A program made the position numbers and the translations under genes. A stretch of DNA of 64,000 nt from Cercozoa sp. M6MM (lineage: Eukaryota > Endomyxa: Ascetosporea). This document shows, one piece after another, positions 23,800 through 33,750 of this stretch. Within the stretch, counting starts at the first letter, position 1, and each line of letters begins with the position of its first letter. The notes below the pieces were generated by a model that saw only the letters and a program-made list of their open reading frames with translations, searched no databases and was not told the origin of the DNA. The stretch lies in NCBI GenBank assembly GCA_040357565.1, contig JBDODJ010000003.1; one strand, 5' to 3'.

Positions 23800-26700
23800 A
23801 TGGAGAAGACCGGCGAGAAACGCGCGCGCAAGCAGCGTGGCGGCCGACCGAAGAAGCGTGCTCGAGGCGTGGAGCAGTTCCTCGACATTGAGGCCGAGCA
23901 TGGTAAGCTTTGACCTGGGGTAGTCTTTGGGTAGCGTTTGGTATTGTATTGTCGGTGTGGGTGTCGATGTGCAGACGACGAGGACGACGACTTTGAGGAG
24001 GAAGGCGACGCCGAGGAGGTGTGTGACTCTTGAAGTCTTGCTGTGTCAGTGTGATGCACTGTGTGTCTGCAGGTGCGCGACTTCATCCTGGAGGAGACGG
24101 ACGTCGACGCGGCGCAGAACATGATGCAGGTGCCTCTGTGTGTTTTAGGGACTATGTGTATGTACTATGTACTATGTATATGTACTATGTGGTATGTGTG
24201 GCTACAGGCACGTCGGCTGATGGCTCAGTCCGACGCGTTCGGCGACGCCGATGAGCAGGAGTCGATGAAACGACTCGCTTCGGAACTCGAACAGCGCTAC
24301 CGACGTCAGCAGCCGGTATACCCTCCCTTTTACCCCTCCTTCACCCCGTCCTTTACCCCCTTCACTTCCTCTTACCTTTTGTAGCAGCAGCAGCGGCGGC
24401 AGCCGCAGGCAGAGGCACCGGGACAGACGGCGCCGCCGCAGCAGTCAGTGCCGGCGCCGGTGCAGAAGAAGGCGCAGTACGTGCAGGGTACCTGGTTCAT
24501 TTGTACTGGTCCATTTGTCCTGTCCATGTGGACTGTTTATATGGACCGACACATGTCCGTGTGTACAGACGAGTTGGACGTGAAGCTCGAGAGTGCCATG
24601 CAGCAGAGTCTGCTGCCGTCGATTCAGGATCCGCGACTCTTTGCCGTGCGCTGCCGCATTGGACTGGAACGAGATGCGGTACCGTAGCCTCAGTGGCTAC
24701 ACTCATGTCCATTTGGACTCCTATTTGTACACGGTACATTTGTACCTTTGTTTGTACAGGTGGTGGACCTGCTGACGCGGTATTATCTGACCAAGCACTC
24801 GCGGCAGAAACGCATGCTTATCAAAACGGCCTTTGCACCGCTCGAAGGTTGCTTTCGCTTTCTCTTGGGGGGGGGGGGGGGGGAGGGGGTAAGGGAAAAG
24901 GGTGGGTAGAGGGAGTGGAAGAGGGTATGTGTGCACACAGGCGTCGGTTACATCTACGTGGAGGCGTACAAACTCGATCACGTTCGACTCGCCATCAAGG
25001 ACGTTCGCGCGCTGCGCACTGACCAGGTGTGTTTNNNNNNNNNNNNNNNNNNNNNNNNNNNNNNNNNNNNNNNNNNNNNNNNNNNNNNNNNNNNNNNNNN
25101 NNNNNNNNNNNNNNNNNNNNNNNNNNNNNNNNNNCCCCCCCCCCCCCGTGGGCAGTTTCGTGGTGCGTGCCAATCAGACGGTCAAGTCGGGCGTTGCTGC
25201 GGTACCTTGTGACCCATCTGACCACCTGAGTGACCACGTGACCACCTGAGTGATCACGTGACTGACTGAGTGACCACGTGACTGAGTGATCGTTGTTTTT
25301 TAGGACGAGAAACAAGGTCTCGGAACGACGCTGTCGGGCTTCAACAAGGAGGTACACGCCTCCATGTTTTGCACCCTTAAACATATGCAGCCTTAAGCAT
25401 ATGTTATCAGCCTTAAGCATATGTTACGCGGTCTTAAACATGTGTATGTGCTCCCTTAACTATGCAGGCACAGCAGTCCAAGGCGAGCGAAACCACGCGG
25501 CGCGACATGCCGGGCGCTCGCACCAGTATACCCCTTTACCCCCCAGTTTACCCCCGCCCCCCCGGGACCCCCCTCGGACAGATAAGTTCATGCGACACCG
25601 CACGGTGCGCATCACGCGTGGTCCGCACAAGGGCGCCCTGGCCACGGTGATCAGCACCGACGACACGCGCTTCCTCCTGGTACCTTTGGCACACGTGTGC
25701 ACTGGGATCAGTGAGCAGCCATGTGTGACCACACTGAGTGAGTGGTGACCCATGTGTGATGACCCATGTGTGACCACCCGTGTGTGATGACCCGTGTGTG
25801 ATGACCCATGTGTGATGACCCATGTGTGATGACTGTAGAGTCTCAACACGACGGGTCGACTGGTGCACGTGCAACTGGCGGACGCGGCGCCGCTGCAGAG
25901 CGACAAGACGAGGTTTTACCCCCTCTTTACCCCCCCTCTTTACCCCCTCTTTACCTCATTTTAACCCCCCTTTACCCCCCCCTTTCCCCCCCCCCCCCCC
26001 CCCAGAGCGACACTGAGCAACTTCCGCGACTTGGCGCGCATGCCGGCCGGTGGCCGTAGCTTTGGCTTTTACCCCCATGTTTACCCCCCTCCCTTACCCC
26101 ATGTTTACCCCCTACCCCTCTGTTTACCCCTCCTGCAGAGAGAATGGACGCGGCAGCAGTGGGCGGTCGCACCGGCGCCTACTCGGGCGGTCGCACCGGC
26201 GCTTCCGTACGCTTGGTTCAGGGGTGTTTAGTTGAGGGAGTGTTTAATAAGGGCACCTTTAACTAAGGGTGTGTCTCTGTTTAAGGGAGTGTCTTTTGTG
26301 TGTACAGAGGGTGGTCGCACCGGCGCCTACACGGGCGGCGGCAGGACGGGTGCCTACGTCGGCGGTCGCACCGGTGCTTACGGTGGTCACACGCGTATGT
26401 TTACCCCCTATTTACCCCTCTCTTACCCACCTGTGATTGTGCTGTAGCTTCCACGGGAACGTACGGCGGCACCACTCGTATGTTTNNNNNNNNNNNNNNN
26501 NNNNNNNNNNNNNNNNNNNNNNNNNNNNNNNNNNNNNNNNNNNNNNNNNNNNNNNNNNNNNNNNNNNNNNNNNNNNNNNNNNNNNTTACCCCCCCCCCCC
26601 TGATGTAGCACACTTGGGCGGCAGTCTCACCGGGCAGTACATGGGCGGCAGTCAGACCGGGCAGTACCAGGGCGGTCGTACCGGTCAGTACCAAGGACAA

Positions 26701-27012
26701 GGTGGTCGTACGGGTCAGTACCAACAAGGCGGACGCACCGGACAGTACCAAGGTGGTCGTACCGGACAGTACCAAGGTGGTCGTACCGGACAGTACCAGG
26801 GCGGTCGTACCGGACAGTACCAGGGACAAGGCGGACAGACTGGTCAGTACGCACAAGGACAGGGCGGCAACACTGGCGCATATGGTGGTACACTTTCGAC
26901 CCCTCATCCCCTCCCCCACCCCTTCCATCCCTTATCCCTACTGCCTGTTTTGTGCTCAGGCGGCACTGGTCGCTACGTTGGCGGACTCGGTTCGATGGCG
27001 CCCAAGCAGTAG
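23800..27012 (+). CDS. SPT5: Transcription elongation factor SPT5 (DSIF large subunit), gapped
   Basis: SPT5 binds RNA polymerase II with SPT4 and controls pausing and processivity. The order of parts matches the family. A basic-then-acidic N-terminus (RGGRPKKRARG, then DDEDDDFEEEGDAEE) is followed by an NGN domain with LFAVRCRIGLERDAVVDLL and GYIYVEAYKLDHVRLAI (about 24640-25020). After the gap, FVVRANQTVKSG matches the end of the KOW4/5 linker. The last KOW has TVRITRGPHKGALATV (about 25600-25680). The C-terminal region is a GGRTG(A/Q)Y repeat, with a stop at 27010-27012. KOW1 to KOW4 are missing exactly at the N gap 25035-25134, so sequence is lost there. The start could instead be the ATG at 23731, which would splice in frame to 23800. 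Introns are 50-160 nt and often C-rich. Confidence 0.9.
25035..25134. other. Assembly gap (100 N) inside SPT5
   Basis: Exactly 100 N, flanked right by a poly-C intron tract. The uniform size suggests a gap of unknown true length. It lies where four KOW domains should be encoded. Confidence 0.95.
25741..25835 (+). repeat. Intronic minisatellite in SPT5
   Basis: Tandem units of about 14 nt (TGTGTGATGACCCA) in the intron right after the last KOW exon. Neighbouring SPT5 introns carry different short repeats: CCACGTGAC(C)TGAG words at 25215-25290, and CCTTAAGCATATG words at 25372-25440. Confidence 0.8.
26486..26585. other. Assembly gap (100 N) inside SPT5 C-terminal repeat
   Basis: A second 100-N gap, in an intron between two exons of the C-terminal repeat region. 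The repeats themselves may have blocked assembly. Confidence 0.95.
26634..26877 (+). repeat. 24-bp coding repeat, SPT5 C-terminal region (GGRTGQYQ)
   Basis: About ten units of GGTGGTCGTACCGGACAGTA-like sequence. Earlier units in separate exons (26160-26395) read GGRTGAY; those here read GGRTGQY. This is the SPT5 C-terminal region, whose Thr residues are substrates of transcriptional kinases in other organisms. Confidence 0.9.
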
Positions 27013-27921
27013 TGAGTGTTACGTTAACGTTGAGTACGGCTAGCGCTATGTATAGTTGATAGTCGAGTAATAGTAGGTAGGGTAGGTAGTGGTAAGGATT
27101 ACCTGCCGTGAGACCTTCCGTTTCTTTCTTAGCGAAAAAACCGACCGGTATGTTACAGACTGACTCAGATTATGCAGTCTCTGCAGGGATAAACCCAGAC
27201 AGACCAGTTGGTCTCCCATCATAGAGTTAAGAGTTTGTGGCTCTGCGGTACTACTGCCTATAGAGCTGTGACTGGACCTGTCTAAAAGCCTGTCCTGTAG
27301 ATTGAGCCTGCCAGTTGGCAAAGAGAAAACCTCATCTACTTGGCATCAGCTGGTCAGTTGCTCTGCAGTTTGGACTGATATCCAGCTCTACAAGTAAGCA
27401 TTGGCTGCTGTAGAGAGAAGGGGTTTTCTTGTTAAATCTTCTCACGATTTTCCCCGTGACGGAAGATTCCGTCTACAACTCCGTCTAGTTTGACGTAAGA
27501 ACCCAGTTGGGGTAATTCTTCACTTCGCTTCTACTAACTGAATCATTGATACCCTCGCTTCATCTAATTGACGACTTACTTCTTTTATTTAGTTCTTTTC
27601 ACTGACAACCGTCAGTAACAGGTATCTAAGTAAATGATACAGTAGAGTTTACTAACCGGACTCCTTTTCGGGGTCGGTGGACCGGACTATCAATGTTTCG
27701 CACTTATCGTTACAAGAAACGCCGAAATGTGCTGCCTCAAAACTGAAACTCCTCGAACTAGCTTGAGATAAACTGTGTAGTGTGTACTCTGTGACTCTGT
27801 CGTGTTCCTCGATATACTGTACTCTCTCGACACTCTGTCGTGTTCCTCGATATACTGTACTCTCTCGCACTTGAGCTATTTTGCATTTTCACACTCCGTC
27901 ATTCGTAGAACCTGAAAAATC
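27013..27921. other. Intergenic region with a 38-bp tandem duplication
   Basis: About 900 bp without a supported exon. It is AT-richer than the genes. The only structure seen is a direct repeat of period 38: ACTCTGTCGTGTTCCTCGAT and following bases occur at 27794-27829 and again at 27832-27867, just upstream of the secreted protein gene. Confidence 0.6.
27794..27867. repeat. 38-bp direct tandem repeat, two copies
   Basis: Two identical 36-bp blocks separated by 2 bp, ending 54 bp before the start codon of the gene at 27922. The position suggests promoter or 5' UTR sequence, but no function can be read. Confidence 0.85.
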
Positions 27922-28647
27922 ATGAAGCTTCTACTATCCGCTCTGCTGCTTGGAATTGCCGTCGCGACATCGCACGGAAGTTATGCCGGCTACGCCGGTG
28001 ATTACAGTGCCAAAGCTGACGCCGAAATCAAGAAGCTACAACTTGACACGAGTGACATTTCCAAGCAGCTCGGAAACTACGAAAAAATCGTCGAACAGCA
28101 GCTTCGTGATCTGGCCATCAAAGCGGCGAAGCTGCGCGCACAGACGGACAAACTAATTCGCAAGGTAGTTCCTAGAACGACCACCGCCACCGAAAGTAGC
28201 ACAACGTCGGCGACTGAAACAAGTGCAACGTCGGTGACTGAAACAACAACGTCGGCGACTGAAACAAGCACGAGCACAATGCCTCAGCCGCCAATGACGA
28301 GCACAACGCTCCAGCCGTCAATGACGACCACAACGCCTCCAACAGATATTCCATATCTGCCGTGCGATCCAAGGTATGCAACTGTACTCTTCTGAGGTTC
28401 TATTCTCAGCCTGGTGCGGTTTTCTTGCAGCGATCCGGCGACGACGTGTCCAAGTGGAACTTGTCAATCTGCCTTCGACTGCGTATATCAGACTTCGACT
28501 GGGGGTATCACAGACGTTTTAGCAGGTGTCTGTGTCCCTACTGCGTTGAACCTCGGAAGCGGAGCTCCGTGTATGTGCAACAACGACTGTTCTTCGGGAC
28601 TGATGTGTATTGAGAATGCTGCCGGTACTATGCGAACTTGCAGCTAG
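27922..28647 (+). CDS. Secreted mucin-like protein with Cys-rich tail
   Basis: The start at 27922 gives a clear signal peptide (MKLLLSALLLGIAVATSHG). A short helical segment follows (KKLQLDTSDISKQLGNYEK), then a Thr/Ser/Pro-rich stalk with repeated (T)SATET units, likely O-glycosylated. After one intron (about 28373-28430) the C-terminal 73 residues hold ten or so Cys (for example CPSGTC, CMCNNDCSSGLMC), so a disulphide-bonded module. Stop 28645-28647. A surface or secreted protein of the cell wall or an effector type is likely. No named family recognised. Confidence 0.72.
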
Positions 28648-28881
28648 GCCGCAACCTGAAACGCAGGAAAATCAACAGTTCAGAGTTTCAGTTCACTATC
28701 TTCAGTTACAGTGCAGTATCTGGTGTGTGCCTCCAGTGCATGCAATATTATTGTGGGTGCAATGTGAAGTCCCAGCTCATGGCTTCTACAATCCGGTTCG
28801 ATACAATACATACATCCGTGTATCTACTATCCAACCGTTAATAGATAGTCAGGTCTAACGTAAATAACTGTGATTAGTGCT

Positions 28882-30834
28882 TCAGTTGCGTTTGCTTCGC
28901 GTTAGTAAAGCGCGCCAATGTGCAGCTAGAGCCAAATGGCGGGCATAGGCGCCATGGTTGAAGCGCATCGGACATGTGGCACACGGATAGTCTTTAGTCC
29001 AAAAGGGTTCGAACCAAAAGTTCACGGCAACGTTGCGTTCGAGTGCGTCCACTTCCGTTGGCGCCGAGATCACCTGGATAGATACTCGTGAATAACTGAT
29101 AGTACAGATCCACAGAAGGTACAGTACCTCGTGCCACCAGAAAGCAGGCATGTAGAGTGCATCGCCACTCCTGACCTCGCACCTGACCTCTCTCAGACGA
29201 GCCTTTTGGAGTGACTCGCCGAGTTTCGCATTGATTTCGTTGTCTTCTTCTGCCCAGACAGGATACTCTTTTTCGCTCAGGATTTAGCAGTACAAAATAT
29301 TACGATATGGTACCAAGGAGTTCAAAGAGACTCGAGTCGTCCAGTTGCACAGGTGACATCACGAGAGCGAGCGACTCTTGCAGTTGCGCAGCACTACGTC
29401 GGAATTTCACTGCCTTGTCACTTGCGGTGTTGATCTCCATCTGGGCCTCTTGCAGGTAGCCTTCGCCGAAAGCTTCGTTGTCATGCGGGTGGTACATTCT
29501 ACAGGAGCACTCTTTCACTCAAGGCTGTCCGGTACATCATTTTACCTGAGTGTCTTGGTGCCCTGCAGTACTGTGAGCACATTCTCAAACGCATCAAAGT
29601 GCAGTTTCCCAATTGTATGACCACCCGAGATCCACACGTTCTTGTGCCGCAAGTTCTGCTCTCCCAGGACACTCAGAACTGCGTCGTAAACCGGCGCATC
29701 CTTGAGCACATTCGCGAATTGCCTATCGACATGTCAAAGTAAAAGCTTAGCTTGAGTCATTTCTTTCAAGTTTAACTGATTTTAAAGGCTAAGTATACCT
29801 CAAAGATGTGTATTCCAAGTAGTAGGAAGCATCGACGTCATTCAAACGAGACAGAAACTCGTCAAAGCTGAGGTCCAAAGATGCCGCTCTGACGACAACA
29901 AGTTCCGGATGGTTCAGGTGCTTTTTTACCTAACAACAACACAAACTGAATCAAAGCAGATGCTGTAAAATTGATACGAAGCAAGTACCATATCGGGTAT
30001 ACTTGGACTTTCGTTGGTCCACCTGGACATGGACTCGACGCCCTCGAACCAGCCCATACCGCTGTCGGTGCGATGACCTACCTTGACGTGCACCGTGTCA
30101 TTACCGAAAACTCGCAAGTCGTGCCATTTTTGCATCGCTGGCCAGACTTGGGCAGCGTTGCGTACCACGAAGGGCGCGCCCTGTGCCACGCGAGAAGCAA
30201 ACACTGTCGGTGACGGCCATTCGTCGAACTCGTCGCACCAGTCAAACAGTTCATTCTCCTCAATCTGCTGGATCGTTGGAGACTCGAACCGCAGGTTTTT
30301 GAGTCGCTCAAACCTCTCTTCGGCGACAAAGTTTTGCCGCTCTGCGCTGCGAAGCATCTCGTGTCGCTGCTTTCGAATAAAGCGACCCAACTCGCTGACT
30401 GTGCCACTGTTGGTGCGATGTGTCTGACACGCCTCATTCACGGTTTCCAATGGCGTTGCTTCCAGGACTCTGCAGGAAGCTGATCGAGTCTGTGGTGTCA
30501 AGAGACACTGCGGCACCACTGACACGCGCTCGAACACGCAAACTTCGGCGTCTTCGTCGAGTTTGTCACGGTGCAACGAGACATGTTCCTACACACAGTA
30601 TAGACTATTTAATTTAGGTGCCCCTCAGGAACCCTGTAAACATCAGAGTCAGCAAACCTCGTCAGCAAAAATGCGCTGCAAGCGTTTGAACTCGTCTTGA
30701 GCGATCGCGAACTCGGAAAACACAACGTCACAGTTCTCGTTCAGCGAGAGATCAACGTTCCAGGTCGGCTCCAGGAAGGCTCCACATCTCTGTATTCCGA
30801 TAGAGACAGCTAAAAGCACACTGAGTGCAAACAT
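28882..30834 (-). CDS. Secreted or ER JmjC (cupin_8) 2-oxoglutarate oxygenase
   Basis: JmjC enzymes use Fe(II) and 2-oxoglutarate to hydroxylate or demethylate proteins or tRNA. The Fe ligands are visible: HFD in GKLHFDAFENVLTVLQG (about 29560-29612) and the distal His in ALYMPAFWWHEV (about 29128-29165), followed by AVNFWFEPFW. Upstream, GAPFVVRNAAQVWPAMQKW is the typical cupin_8 entry segment (about 30120-30180). The start codon at 30834 gives a signal peptide (MFALSVLLAVSIGI), so the enzyme probably enters the ER, which is less common for the family. Seven or so short introns. The last exon ends HWRALLTRSKRN with its stop at 28882-28884. The substrate is unknown. The gene is divergent from the DUF4286-like gene, 152 bp away. 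Confidence 0.8.
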
Positions 30835-30986
30835 TAGTGTGCAACCTATCTTTCACGTGCTCAGAGCTATCCAGTGATCTAATTAGACCGCAGTCCAAGA
30901 TCTCATGTAGCCAGTTTGAAGTGTCTTGAACACAAAGCAGGTTAGAGCATCTTTATTGCAAATTGTTTTCACTCTAAATTGCAGAT

Positions 30987-31532
30987 ATGAGCGTTGTCTA
31001 CGAAGTTAATCTCGAGATGTACTGTTTTTCTCATTTCGTTCATCGATTGGCGGTATGTTGTCGTTTCGTTCGATTGGCAGTGACGCCGATACGGCAGATG
31101 CTTTTCGCAAGTGGTTGTGCGAAGGCCATATTCAGGTATACTGAGCCAATTTTACAGGGATTTGCGCTGGGACCTCGTGTGCTTAGGAGATGCTTGAACT
31201 CGACGGCTTTCAGTCGGCACGTCTGGACTCTTGCGAGCTGCTGTACTTTCATTTCTAGTTGCACGAACTTTTTCTGACCCATATTCAACAAGGCAGAGGC
31301 AAAGAGACGGACAAAGTGCTGCTTCGCGTGCAGTATACAGTTGCCTCGCGCGAGCAGCTCGAGAGCTACTTCAACGAAGGTGCCAAAAAGGTACAACTGA
31401 AGCTGTTTCGTGATCAAAGCAATCCCGACTTCTTATGTTGTGAGTGCTCAGATGCGCAGTTCTGGCATTCAACTCTTTGAAGGCAAGTTCACTGCGTGGC
31501 GCCGTGTGCTGGAGCCGCAGCAGCAATTCTAA
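30987..31532 (+). CDS. DUF4286-like small protein
   Basis: The start MSVVYEVNLEIDAD, then AFRKWLCEGHIQEMLELDGF, VQYTVASREQLESYF and the end FTAWRRVLEPQQQF follow the pattern of small dimeric alpha/beta proteins of the DUF4286 family (function unknown). Exons are about 30987-31018, 31080-31135, 31187-31220, 31259-31437 and 31462-31532. The splice after GFQS keeps frame only if the donor is GC rather than GT (GC at 31216-31217, AG at 31257-31258), so this may be a GC-AG intron or the boundary may be misread. Total about 120 residues, which fits the family. Confidence 0.6.
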
Positions 31533-31763
31533 TACCATCAAATTCGTACTCGACGGCGACGGGGTACATCGATCCCGCCTCGTACCGTACACGACAGTCG
31601 AGGAGATCGGAAGCGGTGAGTTTAAACCAGTAAATTAAAATGTACGAGCATTGCTGCAGCTGTACTGTATACGTAAATACTTTAAGTCAGCACACTGCAG
31701 CTGTAATTATTGTTCATGCCTTGTATACATGGTACATGACATCCTAGTGCAGTAGCACCGAAG

Positions 31764-32442
31764 CTAAGCTTTTCTGCCTTTCTTCCTTTTGTTCTTCTTG
31801 CTGCTTGATGGGTCGTCTTGCTTCTCGGCACCGGGGCTCTCTTGCTGATGCAGCCGGATCGCCTGTCGTGCCATCTCACGAATGTCTAGACGGAGGGCAA
31901 TAAAGTAGGCCTGAGTACTCACGATAAAACAGGTCAAACAGGAGAGTACGTCTGAATCTGGCCGGTCCTAGTGAGACACCACCGTACCATCGCGCAACAA
32001 CAACGACAGTGTCGAGTGCGTCACTTTTGGTCAGTTGCTCCGACATCACACGCCATGCACCTTTCTCGCCATCATCGTCGCCGCCAATTTCCTCGCCCTG
32101 CACACCATATTTGTTGCAGCATCGATACACGCCAAAACAGAAAGATTCAATGCGACAGCAGCAAGCCGAAACGCCATGCAGCGGTGCGTGGCATTGGCAA
32201 TGCGCTTGTCGTCTTGACACAGCGCCTGCACGAACCGCTCTGCCTCGGCACGACTCCTGGCCGGCGCGCAAAACCCTGACGAGAAAGGCAACCACTGAAC
32301 ATAAGTAAGAGAACACAAAGTCTCAGTAGCGCAAACCCTGAAAGACGGACTTGCGATCTTCGACGGTCTCTGTCAAAACCGAAGACGCGCTGAAACGACT
32401 TGCATTCACGCGCCTTATGCGCGGCGCTAACCACGCGATCAT
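31764..32442 (-). CDS. IMPACT/YigZ (UPF0029) family protein
   Basis: Reading the minus strand, ATG at 32442 gives a short head and then VEDRKSVFQGFCAP, the usual entry of the IMPACT domain. ATHRCMAFRVY, an EEIGGDDDGEKGAW segment matching the family's DDGEP-type motif, and VVVVARWYGGVSLGPARF, the family's R-Y/W-GG-x-LG signature, follow. A basic tail (SSSKKNKRKKGRKA) ends at stop 31764-31766. Introns lie at about 32283-32337, 32131-32170 and 31888-31925. IMPACT proteins bind GCN1 and restrain GCN2 in eukaryotes, but this one lacks the N-terminal RWD domain, so it is closer to the short stand-alone form. Length is about 180 residues. Confidence 0.72.
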
Positions 32443-32612
32443 TACACAGCGTAAAGGCACACACAATCAGGTAGTCGTATGTCTCTAAACACGTGACTCA
32501 AAGTCAAGATGTTTCAGAATTTTTACCGTACTAAAAGCGCGCAGGGACATACAATTGTACAACACGACAGCGCAAAAGCTATGCAGAGCCATTAACTGAA
32601 GCGAGGGCAACT

Positions 32613-33635
32613 CTAGTAGCCGATGCGCGCATTGCCGTCCTTGTCGGCCCGAGCAGCGGCATCGGTATCGGCGTCGATGTGTTCGGCCAAAAAGTCGGCC
32701 AGCAGCGCGTCCATGTGGCGACGCTGAAGGCAGGGTAACAACATGCAGGAGGGGGAGGCAAGGCAAATGGGGAAGGAGTACAGACGGAATGGCGTGGTCC
32801 TCGTTGGTGTAGAAGAAACTGTTGAACTGCACGTTGGCGGCCACGAGTTTCTCGGCGAGACTACAGGAGTACACATTCATTATCGACATAAAGTTACTTA
32901 ATTTATCTACATATATCTAGATCAATATCTATATATACATATACTTTATTTATCTTATATATACATATATATATATATATATATCATGGGTGTAAAGGTG
33001 GTACAGAGCGGCGTGCTGGAAGTGCACGTTGTCGTCGGCAGTGCCGTGAATGAGCAGGTAGTTCTTGCCGCGGAAGCCCTCGATCATGTTGGGCGTCATG
33101 ACCGACGTTGCATCGTAGCCGTCCTTGTTCTCGCCCTGCGCCGGCAGCTGCATGTAACGCTCCGTGTACACCGAGTCGTACAGACGCCAGTCCGTCACTG
33201 CACCATCGGGATGGGGGGGGGGGGGGGGGTAAAGGGGCGAAGAGGTAACATAGGCTTTACCAGGTGCGCCAGCGATAGTGGCGTCGTACACGTCGTCCAC
33301 ATCAATGGCCGTGACACGCGACTGGTGTTAATTAAGGGTGCACACGTCGGTCCTAACCTGGGTTCAGTCCGAACAAGAGGTACCGCCATAAAGCCGCCGA
33401 ACGAGTGACCGAACAGCGCCAGTTTGCGCACGCGCAGGTTGTCGCGCAGCCACTTGCCAAACGTGACCTACAGTGACATGACGGCGAGTGACAGGCTTGA
33501 CTGACGGTGCACGTGCACTGATCAAGGATCACTTGGTACCAGATCCTCGGCCTCCATCTCGCCCAGACGCAGCACCGTCTGCTTCAGGAAATCCACGGTG
33601 CGACCGCCCGTGCCGCGACCGTCCTGGGGGGATAC

Positions 33636-33683
<48 letters not shown>

Positions 33684-33693
33684 NNNNNNNNNN

Positions 33694-33750
<57 letters not shown>

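Noticed and set aside
25215-25290. CCACGTGAC repeats as a regulatory array
   Set aside because: They fill an SPT5 intron with GT-AG ends and look like one more intron-private repeat.
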